A stretch of 64,000 nt of DNA from Streptomyces chartreusis (GTDB lineage Bacteria; Actinomycetota; Actinomycetes; Streptomycetales; Streptomycetaceae), in contig NZ_CP023689.1 of assembly GCF_008704715.1 (NCBI RefSeq), positions 2,604,001 to 2,668,000 of the forward strand, in the 5' to 3' direction. The notes under the pieces are model-generated. The model was given only the letters and a program-made list of their open reading frames with translations. It was not told where the DNA came from and ran no database searches. The stretch's first letter is position 1. Each line of letters starts with the position of its first letter. Positions 31,925-38,672 of the stretch are shown piece by piece. A program made the position numbers and the translations under genes.

Positions 31925-33100
31925 TCAGAGGAAGACGGTGCCGGGCTCCAGGCCGACCAGGACGCGGCCCTGGAGTTCGAGGTTGACGTCGGCGTTGGCG
32001 AGGGCGTGCAGGGCGAAGCCCTGGATGTCGCGGTGGAAGCGCTGGAGGTGGACGTCGCGCCGGATGACGGAGCCGCCGCTCGCGTTGTGGAGGATCTCCA
32101 CGGCCTCCTTGGCGAGCTGGGCGGCGAAGCCGGTCTGGCCGCGCACGATCGCCTTCTCGTCGTCGGTGGGCTGCTCGCCGGCGTCGGCGCGCTCCTGGAG
32201 GAGGGTGAGCCAGCGGGTCGACAGGGCCTCGGCGGCGTCGATCTTGTTGCGGGCGGTGGCGACCTGGATCTGGGTGAGCGGGTGCAGCTTCTGGTCGGTC
32301 CAGTCGGTGTAGGTGATGCCGCGGCCCGGCAGTCGGTCGAGGAACAGTTCGTAGGCGCCGCGCGCGATGCCGATGAACACGGCGGCGCACTCGGCCATGA
32401 CGAAGCTGAGCAGACCGTAGTTGCGGCCGGTGGCGCCGGTGTTGGAGCGGTCACCGGTCGCGCTGACCATGACCTCCTCGAAGGACACCGCGTGGTGGGC
32501 CGGCACGAAGACGTCCTCGGCGACCGCGGTGGCGCTGCCGGTGGCGGCGCCCGCGGAGACGTCCCAGTCGTCGACGACCTTGAGCTGGTCCATGGGGACG
32601 AGGGCCATGATCTCGCCCTCGGTGCCGTCCGGGTTGCGCACCATCGCGGCGGTGAAGTCCCAGTCGGCGCCCTTGCAGCCGGTGTTGAACTTCCAGGTGC
32701 CGTTGAGGAGGTAGCCGCCGTCGGTGGGAACCGCGACGCCGGTCGGCGCGAACGCGCTGGAGATCTTCACGGAGCCGGCCGCGAAGACCTCTTCCTGGGT
32801 GCGGTCGGGGTAGAGCGTCGCCGTCCAGGTGCTCGTGACCCACACCATGGTCACCCAGGCGGCGGCCGGGCAGCCGCGGCCGATCTCGGTGATGACCTTC
32901 GCCTGGTCGGCGAGCGGCAGGTCGAGTCCGCCGAAGCGGCGCGGCACGGCCATGCGGAACACGCCGGCCTTCTCCAGGAGTTCGATGCTCTCGTCCAGCA
33001 GCCAGCCGCGGTCCTCGGCGGCACGGCCGTTCTCGCGCAGCGCGGGGACGATGCTGTCCACGGCCTCCAGTACGGCTGCCAGGTCGTCGTTCGTAGCCAT
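31925..33100 (-). CDS. Acyl-CoA-dehydrogenase-like flavin monooxygenase, copy 1
   Basis: This 391-residue protein of the acyl-CoA dehydrogenase fold is like group D two-component flavin hydroxylases (HpaB/HsaA-like), not beta-oxidation enzymes. Seen: GCPAAAWVTMVWVTSTW, GTWKFNTGCKGADWDFTAAM, a helical domain with GIARGAYELFLDRLPGRG, and C-terminal LQRFHRDIQGFALHA. It likely uses reduced flavin from the reductase at 37939-38484 to hydroxylate or epoxidise the polyketide-derived alkaloid. It is the same length as, and strongly similar to, the protein at 36660-37835. RBS GAGGAG precedes ATG 33100. It is first in the minus-strand unit with the imine reductase and divergent from the MDMPI-type gene. 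Confidence 0.8.
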   Translation of the reverse strand: MATNDDLAAVLEAVDSIVPALRENGRAAEDRGWLLDESIELLEKAGVFRMAVPRRFGGLDLPLADQAKVITEIGRGCPAAAWVTMVWVTSTWTATLYPDRTQEEVFAAGSVKISSAFAPTGVAVPTDGGYLLNGTWKFNTGCKGADWDFTAAMVRNPDGTEGEIMALVPMDQLKVVDDWDVSAGAATGSATAVAEDVFVPAHHAVSFEEVMVSATGDRSNTGATGRNYGLLSFVMAECAAVFIGIARGAYELFLDRLPGRGITYTDWTDQKLHPLTQIQVATARNKIDAAEALSTRWLTLLQERADAGEQPTDDEKAIVRGQTGFAAQLAKEAVEILHNASGGSVIRRDVHLQRFHRDIQGFALHALANADVNLELQGRVLVGLEPGTVFL

Positions 33101-33270
33101 TTCCGGCTCCTCGATAGTGATGCGTACTGCCGGTCGGGAGGCGCGAGAACCCAGCGCTCTCCGGGCAGTTCAAAACCTTAACGAAAGGCTCGGGGAATTC
33201 AGTAAGAGAGCACTCATCGCCCGGTCATCACGGCCGCACCTTCGACGGTCCGGCCGCGGATGCCGCACAA

Positions 33271-33299
33271 TTACCGGGCAATTACCGGGCGCTGACCGG
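33271..33299 (+). promoter_or_regulatory. Candidate SARP operator: three heptamers with 11-bp period
   Basis: TTACCGG (33271-33277), TTACCGG (33282-33288) and TGACCGG (33293-33299) repeat every 11 bp with four-base spacers, the arrangement bound by SARP activators. It lies in the divergent region between the ACAD-like gene (minus) and the MDMPI-type gene (plus), 48 bp before the latter's start, where it could overlap a -35 region. Confidence 0.6.
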
Positions 33300-33347
33300 A
33301 AAATGAGCGGACGGTGCCCGCGAGGCCACGTATGGGAACATCCCCAC

Positions 33348-33935
33348 ATGACTCTTTCATGGCCCGAACTGGTACGAACGGCGGCCGAGGACACCACTTC
33401 GGCACTGGAAAAGGGAGCAGATCAGGACTGGCGCGGAAAGGCGGGTGATCTGGACTGGAGCTGTCGGGAAACGCTTTCGCACATCGCGCTCGGCGTCGTG
33501 GGTTATGCCGGGCTGCTCATCGCCCGCCCCACCGACCGCTACATCACCCTGTTCTCCTCGATCGACGGGCACGCCCCCGTGCCGGCCGCGCTCGAGGGCA
33601 TCCGGATCGCCGGCACGCTGCTGGCCGGCACCGTGCGCGACACGGAGCCGGACGTCCGGGCCTGGCACCCGTACGGGCACTCCGACGCGGCCGGGTTCGC
33701 GGCGATGGGCGTGCTCGAACTCGTCGTGCACGGGCGGGACATCGCGCAGGCCGTGGGCGTGGAGTACACGCCCTCGGACGCGCTGGCGGCGCCGGTCGTC
33801 GAGCGGCTCTTCCCGGACGCGCCGGCCGGCCACTCCCCTGCCGAGACGCTCCTGTGGTGCACGGGCCGCGCCTCCCTGCCGGGGCTGCCGCGTCGCGGTG
33901 CCTGGCGCTGGGACGGCCGGGTGCGCCAGGCGTAA
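33348..33935 (+). CDS. Maleylpyruvate-isomerase-family (MDMPI/DinB-fold) protein
   Basis: The 195-residue protein has the two signatures of the mycothiol-dependent maleylpyruvate isomerase N-terminal family: WSCRETLSHIALGVVGYAG and LELVVHGRDIAQAVGV, whose histidines help form a metal site in this four-helix fold. Members are metal- or mycothiol-dependent transferases/isomerases, mostly uncharacterised. A detoxification or thiol-adduct role against a reactive epoxide or imine product is conceivable but speculative. I chose ATG 33348 because the upstream in-frame extension is low-complexity and overlaps the divergent promoter. A strong hairpin follows, so it is probably monocistronic. A candidate SARP operator lies just upstream. 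Confidence 0.75.
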   Translation: MTLSWPELVRTAAEDTTSALEKGADQDWRGKAGDLDWSCRETLSHIALGVVGYAGLLIARPTDRYITLFSSIDGHAPVPAALEGIRIAGTLLAGTVRDTEPDVRAWHPYGHSDAAGFAAMGVLELVVHGRDIAQAVGVEYTPSDALAAPVVERLFPDAPAGHSPAETLLWCTGRASLPGLPRRGAWRWDGRVRQA

Positions 33936-33958
33936 CCCTCCCCGCCCGACCGGATCAC

Positions 33959-33999
33959 GTGCCGCCGGGGCGACTGGCAGACAGTCGCCCCGGCGGCAC
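33959..33999 (+). terminator. 18-bp hairpin after the MDMPI-type gene
   Basis: GTGCCGCCGGGGCGACTG (33959-33976) pairs perfectly with 33982-33999 around a 5-base loop, 24 bp after the stop codon. Confidence 0.75.
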
Positions 34000-34196
34000 T
34001 GTCATGTCCTGCCCCGAATCCGGGAGACCACGGTATTACCGCGGCGTGGCTGGAACGTTGAACTCACCCGAATAGTGTCGGCCACGGAATTGCACGAGCG
34101 CCCGCACCGACCGTGCATGCACCCATGTTGAACGTTCTTTCTCCGGAGCGTTCCTCCCAAACGTTCTCCAGCCAAGAAGGCAGGTCGATCTCCGCC

Positions 34197-34577
34197 ATGT
34201 CCGAGCTCGTCGCGGAACTGGAAAACCACACCGCTCGTTACGTCGAGGCAGTCAACGCCGGTGACTTCGAGACGGTCGAGAAGTTCTACACGGCCGACGC
34301 CGTCGCCGTATGGGAACCGGGCAAGCCGCTGAGCGGCGACGAGCGCCGTAAGTACCAGCGGGAATTCCTCGAGGCCGGGCCGCGGATGGCCGCCGAGCCC
34401 CGGCAGGTGTTCGTTACCGGCCGGACCGCCCTGATGATCGTCGACTGGACGATCGACATCCCCGGCACCGACGGCACGACCGAGCACCTCGAGGGCGTCG
34501 GGGTGGACGTGCTGACCCTCGGCGAGGACGGCGTGTGGCGCTACGCCATCGACGACCCGTACGGCCAGGCGAGCTGA
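34197..34577 (+). CDS. NTF2-like (SnoaL/ketosteroid-isomerase fold) putative cyclase, copy 1
   Basis: This 126-residue NTF2-like protein begins MSELVAELENHTARYVEAVN; YTADAVAVWEPGKPLSG and a beta-rich second half (LMIVDWTIDIPGTDGTTEHL) fit the cone-shaped barrel of SnoaL-like enzymes. In the streptazone pathway, NTF2-like proteins are proposed to couple epoxide opening to C-C bond formation of the cyclopentane ring; by analogy this is a candidate cyclase. I chose ATG 34197, as the N-terminus fits the family; an upstream in-frame start at 34113 would add a poor leader. It heads the plus-strand tailoring unit. Three AACGTT motifs lie upstream. Confidence 0.75.
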   Translation: MSELVAELENHTARYVEAVNAGDFETVEKFYTADAVAVWEPGKPLSGDERRKYQREFLEAGPRMAAEPRQVFVTGRTALMIVDWTIDIPGTDGTTEHLEGVGVDVLTLGEDGVWRYAIDDPYGQAS

Positions 34578-34685
34578 CCGGCGCGAGCGCCGCGGCACGC
34601 AGATCCGAAAGCACCTTGGCTCATGAGTGACATGTCGGTTCCGCACGGCGGGCCCGCATCCAGTACACGGGGGACAGACCGCACC

Positions 34686-36104
34686 ATGCACACCACCGGA
34701 CCCAACAGTCGGCCGCGGCCGACGCGCCGCACCCTGCTCAAGGCGGCCGGGGCGGCAGCAGTCGCCACGCCCGCGCTCACCCCGGTCGCCTCGGCCGCCA
34801 CCCGCGTCGCGGAGGCGGCGGACTGGGACGTCGTCGTCATCGGAGCGGGGTTCGCGGGCATCACCGCCGCCCGCGAACTGCGCGCCCGTGGCAAGCGGGT
34901 GCTCGTCCTGGAGGCCCGCGACCGCATCGGCGGCCGCACCTGGACGGACACCTACGGCGGCCAGCTGATCGAGCGCGGCGGGACCTGGGTCGAGCCGACC
35001 CAGCCCTACCTCGGCGCCGAACTCACCCGCTACTCCCTGGCGTTGGAGGAGGACGAGCCGATCTCGACCACCTGGCTGCCGACGCCCAGCGGGCCGCGGC
35101 AGTTCACGCCGGAGGACGGGTTCGGCCGGATCGGTACCATCTTCGACCGCATGTTCGATGGTTCGCGAACGTACTTCGAGCGGCCGTTCCAGCCCCTGCA
35201 CCGGTCCGACCTGCTGCAGAACCTGGACAAGCTGACGCTGCGCGACCGTCTCACCGAGCTCGCCCTCACGCCCGAGGAGGAACTCCTCGTCAACGGGCAG
35301 ACGGCGGTCTACGCCGGCGGGTCGAGCACGACCGGCGCGTTCACCATGTTCGCCCACTGGTGGGCGCTGGCCGGCCACACCAACCAGGGGTGGAACGACA
35401 CCATGCGCTGGCGCATCGCCAAGGGCACCAAGGCCCTGCTCCAGGCGATGATCAACGAGGCCAGGCCGACGATCAAGCTCAGTTCACCGGTCGCCTCGGT
35501 GAACGACACCGGTTCGATCGCGTACGTCACCACCACCTCCGGCACCCGCTACAGCGCCAAGGCGGTCGTCGTCGCGATGCCCGTCAACGCCCTGAGCACG
35601 GTCAAGTTCACCCCGTCCCTGCCCGCGGTGCTCACCACCGCCACCACCCAGGGCATCGCCGTCGCCAACGCGGTCAAGCTGTGGATCCACGCCCGCAAGG
35701 GAGCCGGCCGGGTCTACGGCCAGGGCGCCGAGGGCGGTTCGCCGATCCCCATGCTGCTGCCGTTCAAGGAGACGAGCGAAGGCATGCTCTACATCGCCTT
35801 CAGCACCGACCCGCGGCTCGACCCGACCAGTGTCCCCCAGGTGAAGAAGGCCGTGCAGCAGCTCGGCGTGAACCTGGACATCATCGGGCTCAAGGTGCAC
35901 GACTGGGGCCGCGACCCCTACGCACGCGGCGGCTGGGCCTTCCGCAAGCCGCGTCAGCTCACCACGCTCTACCCGGATGTCACCTTCACCAGCGGGCGGC
36001 TCTCGTTCGCCAGCGGTGACATAGCCAACGGCTGGAGCGGCTACATCGACGGCGCCATCGAGTCCGGTCTGCGTGCCGCGCGGCAGGCAGCGGGCGAGGA
36101 ATGA
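34686..36104 (+). CDS. FAD-dependent amine-oxidase-type oxidoreductase with Tat-like signal, paralogue 2
   Basis: The 472-residue protein has Tat-like RR (14-15) in PTRRTLLKAAGAAA, then FAD fold GAGFAG (53-58), LEARDRIGGRTW, YFERPFQPLHRSDLL, and C-terminal FAD segment LSFASGDIANGWSGYIDGA. It resembles the 29353-30774 protein along its whole length, down to RRTLLKAAGA, DPYARGGW and SG(D)IA segments, so the pair arose by duplication. I prefer ATG 34686 (GGGGGA upstream, and a length matching the paralogue) to ATG 34623. Its stop overlaps an ATG at 36101 (ATGA), suggesting coupling to the next NTF2-like gene. Likely oxidises an alkaloid intermediate. Confidence 0.85.
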   Translation: MHTTGPNSRPRPTRRTLLKAAGAAAVATPALTPVASAATRVAEAADWDVVVIGAGFAGITAARELRARGKRVLVLEARDRIGGRTWTDTYGGQLIERGGTWVEPTQPYLGAELTRYSLALEEDEPISTTWLPTPSGPRQFTPEDGFGRIGTIFDRMFDGSRTYFERPFQPLHRSDLLQNLDKLTLRDRLTELALTPEEELLVNGQTAVYAGGSSTTGAFTMFAHWWALAGHTNQGWNDTMRWRIAKGTKALLQAMINEARPTIKLSSPVASVNDTGSIAYVTTTSGTRYSAKAVVVAMPVNALSTVKFTPSLPAVLTTATTQGIAVANAVKLWIHARKGAGRVYGQGAEGGSPIPMLLPFKETSEGMLYIAFSTDPRLDPTSVPQVKKAVQQLGVNLDIIGLKVHDWGRDPYARGGWAFRKPRQLTTLYPDVTFTSGRLSFASGDIANGWSGYIDGAIESGLRAARQAAGEE

Positions 36105-36154
36105 CCGCCGACGCATCACCCACCCACCACCCCCCGGAAGGGAAGCGCTCAGCC

Positions 36155-36583
36155 ATGTCTGCCACCTCCTTCACCGTCCCGTTCGACCCGGAACGGCCCG
36201 ACCTCACCTCCGACACCGACATCCAGAACGAGATCTTCATCCAGGTGTTCAACTCGGGTGACGGTGAGCTGTTCAACCGCCTCTACCTCGAGGACTCGGT
36301 GTCGAACTTCTCCGGCGAGCCCCTGACGGGCGCCGACCGGCTGAAGTTCTTCAAGGAGTTCCTGTCCGCCAAGCCGACCCTGAAGGCGAAGGTCACCCAC
36401 TCGTACGTGGCCGGCGACGTCGCGCTGATCGGCGTCGAGTACTCCATCGACACCACCGGCCCGGACGGTGAGCCCGTCCGCCTGGAGGGCGTCTGCACCG
36501 ATGTGCTGCGCCGCATCGAGGACGGCCGCTGGCTGATGGCCATCGACCGCCCGGTGGCGGCGACCGGTCTCGTCGCCGACTAG
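36155..36583 (+). CDS. NTF2-like (SnoaL/ketosteroid-isomerase fold) putative cyclase, copy 2
   Basis: This 142-residue NTF2-like protein (MSATSFTVPFDPERPDLTSD; FIQVFNSGDGELFNRLYLED; EPLTGADRLKFFKEF; VALIGVEYSIDTTGPDGEPV) is related to the copy at 34197-34577 in the second half (ALIG/ALMI strand, then D-x-T/P-G-x-DG turn). It is a candidate partner cyclase in ring closure; the two may act together or in sequence. I chose ATG 36155, with GGAAGGGAAG upstream; an alternative ATG at 36101 overlaps the FAD oxidase stop. A strong hairpin follows nine bases after the stop. Confidence 0.75.
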   Translation: MSATSFTVPFDPERPDLTSDTDIQNEIFIQVFNSGDGELFNRLYLEDSVSNFSGEPLTGADRLKFFKEFLSAKPTLKAKVTHSYVAGDVALIGVEYSIDTTGPDGEPVRLEGVCTDVLRRIEDGRWLMAIDRPVAATGLVAD

Positions 36584-36591
36584 CAGTCATG

Positions 36592-36621
36592 GGAGCCCCC
36601 CTGGTGCGCCAGGGGGGCTCC
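36592..36621 (+). terminator. 13-bp hairpin between NTF2-like and flavin monooxygenase genes
   Basis: GGAGCCCCCCTGG (36592-36604) pairs perfectly with 36609-36621 around a TGCG loop. It lies inside a 76-bp gap between codirectional genes, so it may act as a processing or attenuation point as well as a terminator. Confidence 0.65.
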
Positions 36622-36659
36622 GCCGTGCCGGCACACCCACGATCGTCCGAGGAGAGACA

Positions 36660-37835
36660 GTGACCGAACAGGAAGAACTCGCGACCGTACTGGACGCCGT
36701 CCGCGAGGCCGTCCCCACGCTGCGTGCGAACGGCGTGGAGGCGGAGGAGCGGCGGTGGATACCCGAGGAGAACATCCAGCTGCTCGAGAAGGCGGGCGTG
36801 TTCCGCGCCTCGGTGCCCAGGGCCCACGGCGGGCTCGACCTCGGCGTGGCCGACCAGTTCAAGGTCATCGCCGAGGTCGCGCGCGGCTGCCCGTCCACCG
36901 GCTGGCTGACCATGGTGTGGCTCACCAGCACCTGGTGCGCCTCCCTCTACCCGGACCGGGCGCAGGAGGAGGTCTTCGCGGGCGGCAGCACCCGCGTGTC
37001 CATCGTCTTCGCCCCCACCGGCACCCTCACGCCCGTCGACGGCGGCTACCGTCTGACCGGCACCTGGCACTACAACTCCGGTGTCCGGGGCGCCGACTGG
37101 GATCTGCTCGCCGCGATGGTGGAGCGCCCCGACGGCACCAGTGAGGAACTCGTCGCGCTGGTCCCGGTCGCCGAGCTGGAGGTCGCCGACGACTGGCACG
37201 TCAGCGCGGGGGCCGCCACGGGCAGCTGCTCGACGACCGCGCGGGACGTGTTCGTACCGGCCCACCGTGTGGTCTCCCTGGAGGAGGCCATGGTCAGCGC
37301 GACCGGCGACCGTGCCAACACCGGTGCCACCGGCCGCAACTACGGGCTCCTCGGCTATGTGCTCTCCGGCGTCGCGGCCGCGTTCACCGGCATCGCGCGC
37401 GGCGCCTACGAACTGTTCCTCGACCGCCTGCCGGGCCGCGGGATCACGTACACCGACTGGACCGACCAGAAGCTGCACCCGCTCACCCAGATCCAGGTCG
37501 CCACCGCCCGCAACAAGATCGACGCCGCCGAGGCGCTCGCGGACCTGTGGCTGGAGGTCCTCCAGCGCAGCGCCGACGCGGGCGAGCAGCCCACCGACGA
37601 GGAGAAGGCCGTGATCCGCGGCCGGACGGCGTACACGGCGCAGCTCGCCAAGGAGGCCGTGGAGCTGCTGTACACGGCGAGCGGCGGCTCGGTCATCCGG
37701 CGCGAGGTCGCCATGCAGCGCTTCCACCGCGACATCCAGGGCTTCGCGCTGCACGCCCTGGTCCAGCGCGACGCCAACCTGGAGGTCCAGGGCCGCGTCC
37801 TGCTCGGCATGGACCCGGGCACGTACTTCCTGTGA
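36660..37835 (+). CDS. Acyl-CoA-dehydrogenase-like flavin monooxygenase, copy 2
   Basis: This has 391 residues, the same length as the 31925-33100 protein, with shared blocks FLDRLPGRGITYTDWTDQ, KLHPLTQIQVATARNKIDAA, GGSVIRR and QRFHRDIQGFALHAL. It is an acyl-CoA-dehydrogenase-fold flavin monooxygenase rather than a CoA dehydrogenase, given the flavin reductase immediately downstream in convergent orientation. It likely oxygenates the diene side chain or ring. The GTG start at 36660 follows GAGGAGAGACA. The two copies differ most in the first 60 residues and in the active-site-facing YNSGVRGADWDLLAAM region, compatible with different substrates or positions of attack. Confidence 0.8.
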   Translation: MTEQEELATVLDAVREAVPTLRANGVEAEERRWIPEENIQLLEKAGVFRASVPRAHGGLDLGVADQFKVIAEVARGCPSTGWLTMVWLTSTWCASLYPDRAQEEVFAGGSTRVSIVFAPTGTLTPVDGGYRLTGTWHYNSGVRGADWDLLAAMVERPDGTSEELVALVPVAELEVADDWHVSAGAATGSCSTTARDVFVPAHRVVSLEEAMVSATGDRANTGATGRNYGLLGYVLSGVAAAFTGIARGAYELFLDRLPGRGITYTDWTDQKLHPLTQIQVATARNKIDAAEALADLWLEVLQRSADAGEQPTDEEKAVIRGRTAYTAQLAKEAVELLYTASGGSVIRREVAMQRFHRDIQGFALHALVQRDANLEVQGRVLLGMDPGTYFL

Positions 37836-37840
37836 CGGCG

Positions 37841-37920
37841 GGCCTCCCGCACCCGCGGGAGGCCACGGCACACGACAAGGGCGGCACCATCCGGAGACCG
37901 GTGGTGCCGCCCTTGTCGTG
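37841..37920. terminator. Double hairpin terminator between convergent genes
   Basis: Two hairpins lie between the flavin monooxygenase (plus) and flavin reductase (minus). The first is a 10-bp perfect stem, 37841-37850 with 37855-37864. The second is a 19-bp perfect stem, 37871-37889 with 37902-37920, with an extra CCGG/CCGG pairing inside its loop. The arrangement suits bidirectional termination. Confidence 0.85.
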
Positions 37921-37938
37921 CCCGCCGTACGGGGCGTG

Positions 37939-38484
37939 TCAGGAGGCGGTGGCAGGCCTGCCGAAGCGGCCGTTGACGAACAGCAGCTCCTCGCCCGCGA
38001 CGCCCTGGCCCGTCGCCAGCACGGTGCCGATGAAGATGGTGTGGTCGCCGAAGGCGTGCGACTCGGTCAGCTCGCACTCCAGCCATGCCACCGAGTCGTC
38101 GAGGACCGGCGCCCCCGTGTGCTCGCCGGCCCGCCAGTCCACCCGCTCGAACTGGGCGGCACCCAGCGTGCGGCTCTTGTCGGCGAAGTGCCGGGCGACC
38201 GGCTCCTGGTGGGCGCCGAGTATGTTCACGGCGAACCGGCCGGCCGCGGTGAGCGCGTCGTGCATGACCGCGCTGTGGCCGACGCTGCACAGCACCGCCG
38301 GGGGGTCGAGGGAGACCGAGCTGAAGGCGTTCGCCGTCATGGCGTGCAGGTGTTCGCCGCCCACGGTGAGGACCGTGACGCCGGTGGCGAAGCGGGACAT
38401 CACCTCCCGCAGCCGGTCCGGCCGTACCGGTTCGTGACCGGAACGCACGGCAGCGTGATCGAGTTCGGCGGACGCGGAATTCAT
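37939..38484 (-). CDS. Flavin reductase (two-component monooxygenase partner)
   Basis: This 181-residue flavin reductase family protein (HpaC/ActVB-like split barrel) has VMSRFATGVTVLT, TANAFSSVSLDPPAVLCSVG, FAVNILGAHQEPVARHFA and a C-terminal LLFVNGRFG. It reduces FMN or FAD with NAD(P)H and supplies reduced flavin to a separate oxygenase. It is the only such reductase near the two acyl-CoA-dehydrogenase-like monooxygenases, so it probably serves both. RBS GGAGAG precedes ATG 38484. It is divergent from the aminotransferase, sharing the 188-bp region with candidate SARP repeats. Confidence 0.9.
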   Translation of the reverse strand: MNSASAELDHAAVRSGHEPVRPDRLREVMSRFATGVTVLTVGGEHLHAMTANAFSSVSLDPPAVLCSVGHSAVMHDALTAAGRFAVNILGAHQEPVARHFADKSRTLGAAQFERVDWRAGEHTGAPVLDDSVAWLECELTESHAFGDHTIFIGTVLATGQGVAGEELLFVNGRFGRPATAS

Positions 38485-38624
38485 GCCACTCTCCGATGGG
38501 TCACACGGGACACGTCAGTGCCGTCCGCGGAAGAGCAGCCGGCGAAAATCAACGTAGTCGCGGCGTCTCGCGGTTCCTTCATGCCCGGGTAACCGGTGGG
38601 CCTCCTGTGACCGGGCGAGACCGA

Positions 38625-38653
38625 TGACCTTTCAATGACCGTACGTTTACTGC
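38625..38653 (+). promoter_or_regulatory. Candidate SARP operator upstream of the aminotransferase
   Basis: TGACCTT (38625-38631), TGACCGT (38636-38642) and the weaker TTACTGC (38647-38653) lie 11 bp apart with four-base spacers, ending 19 bp before the aminotransferase start. The T(G/T)ACC core matches the array at 33271-33299. Confidence 0.5.
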
Positions 38654-38672
38654 GTCATCGGACCCTGAGGGC

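Noticed and set aside
31925..33100. Fatty-acid beta-oxidation acyl-CoA dehydrogenase
   Set aside because: The fold is shared, but pairing with a flavin reductase, duplication in a biosynthetic cluster and resemblance to flavin hydroxylases favour a two-component monooxygenase.
36101..36154. Upstream start for the second NTF2-like gene
   Set aside because: The ATG at 36101 overlaps the previous stop and is possible, but ATG 36155 has a much better ribosome site and the extra 18 residues look like untranslated leader.
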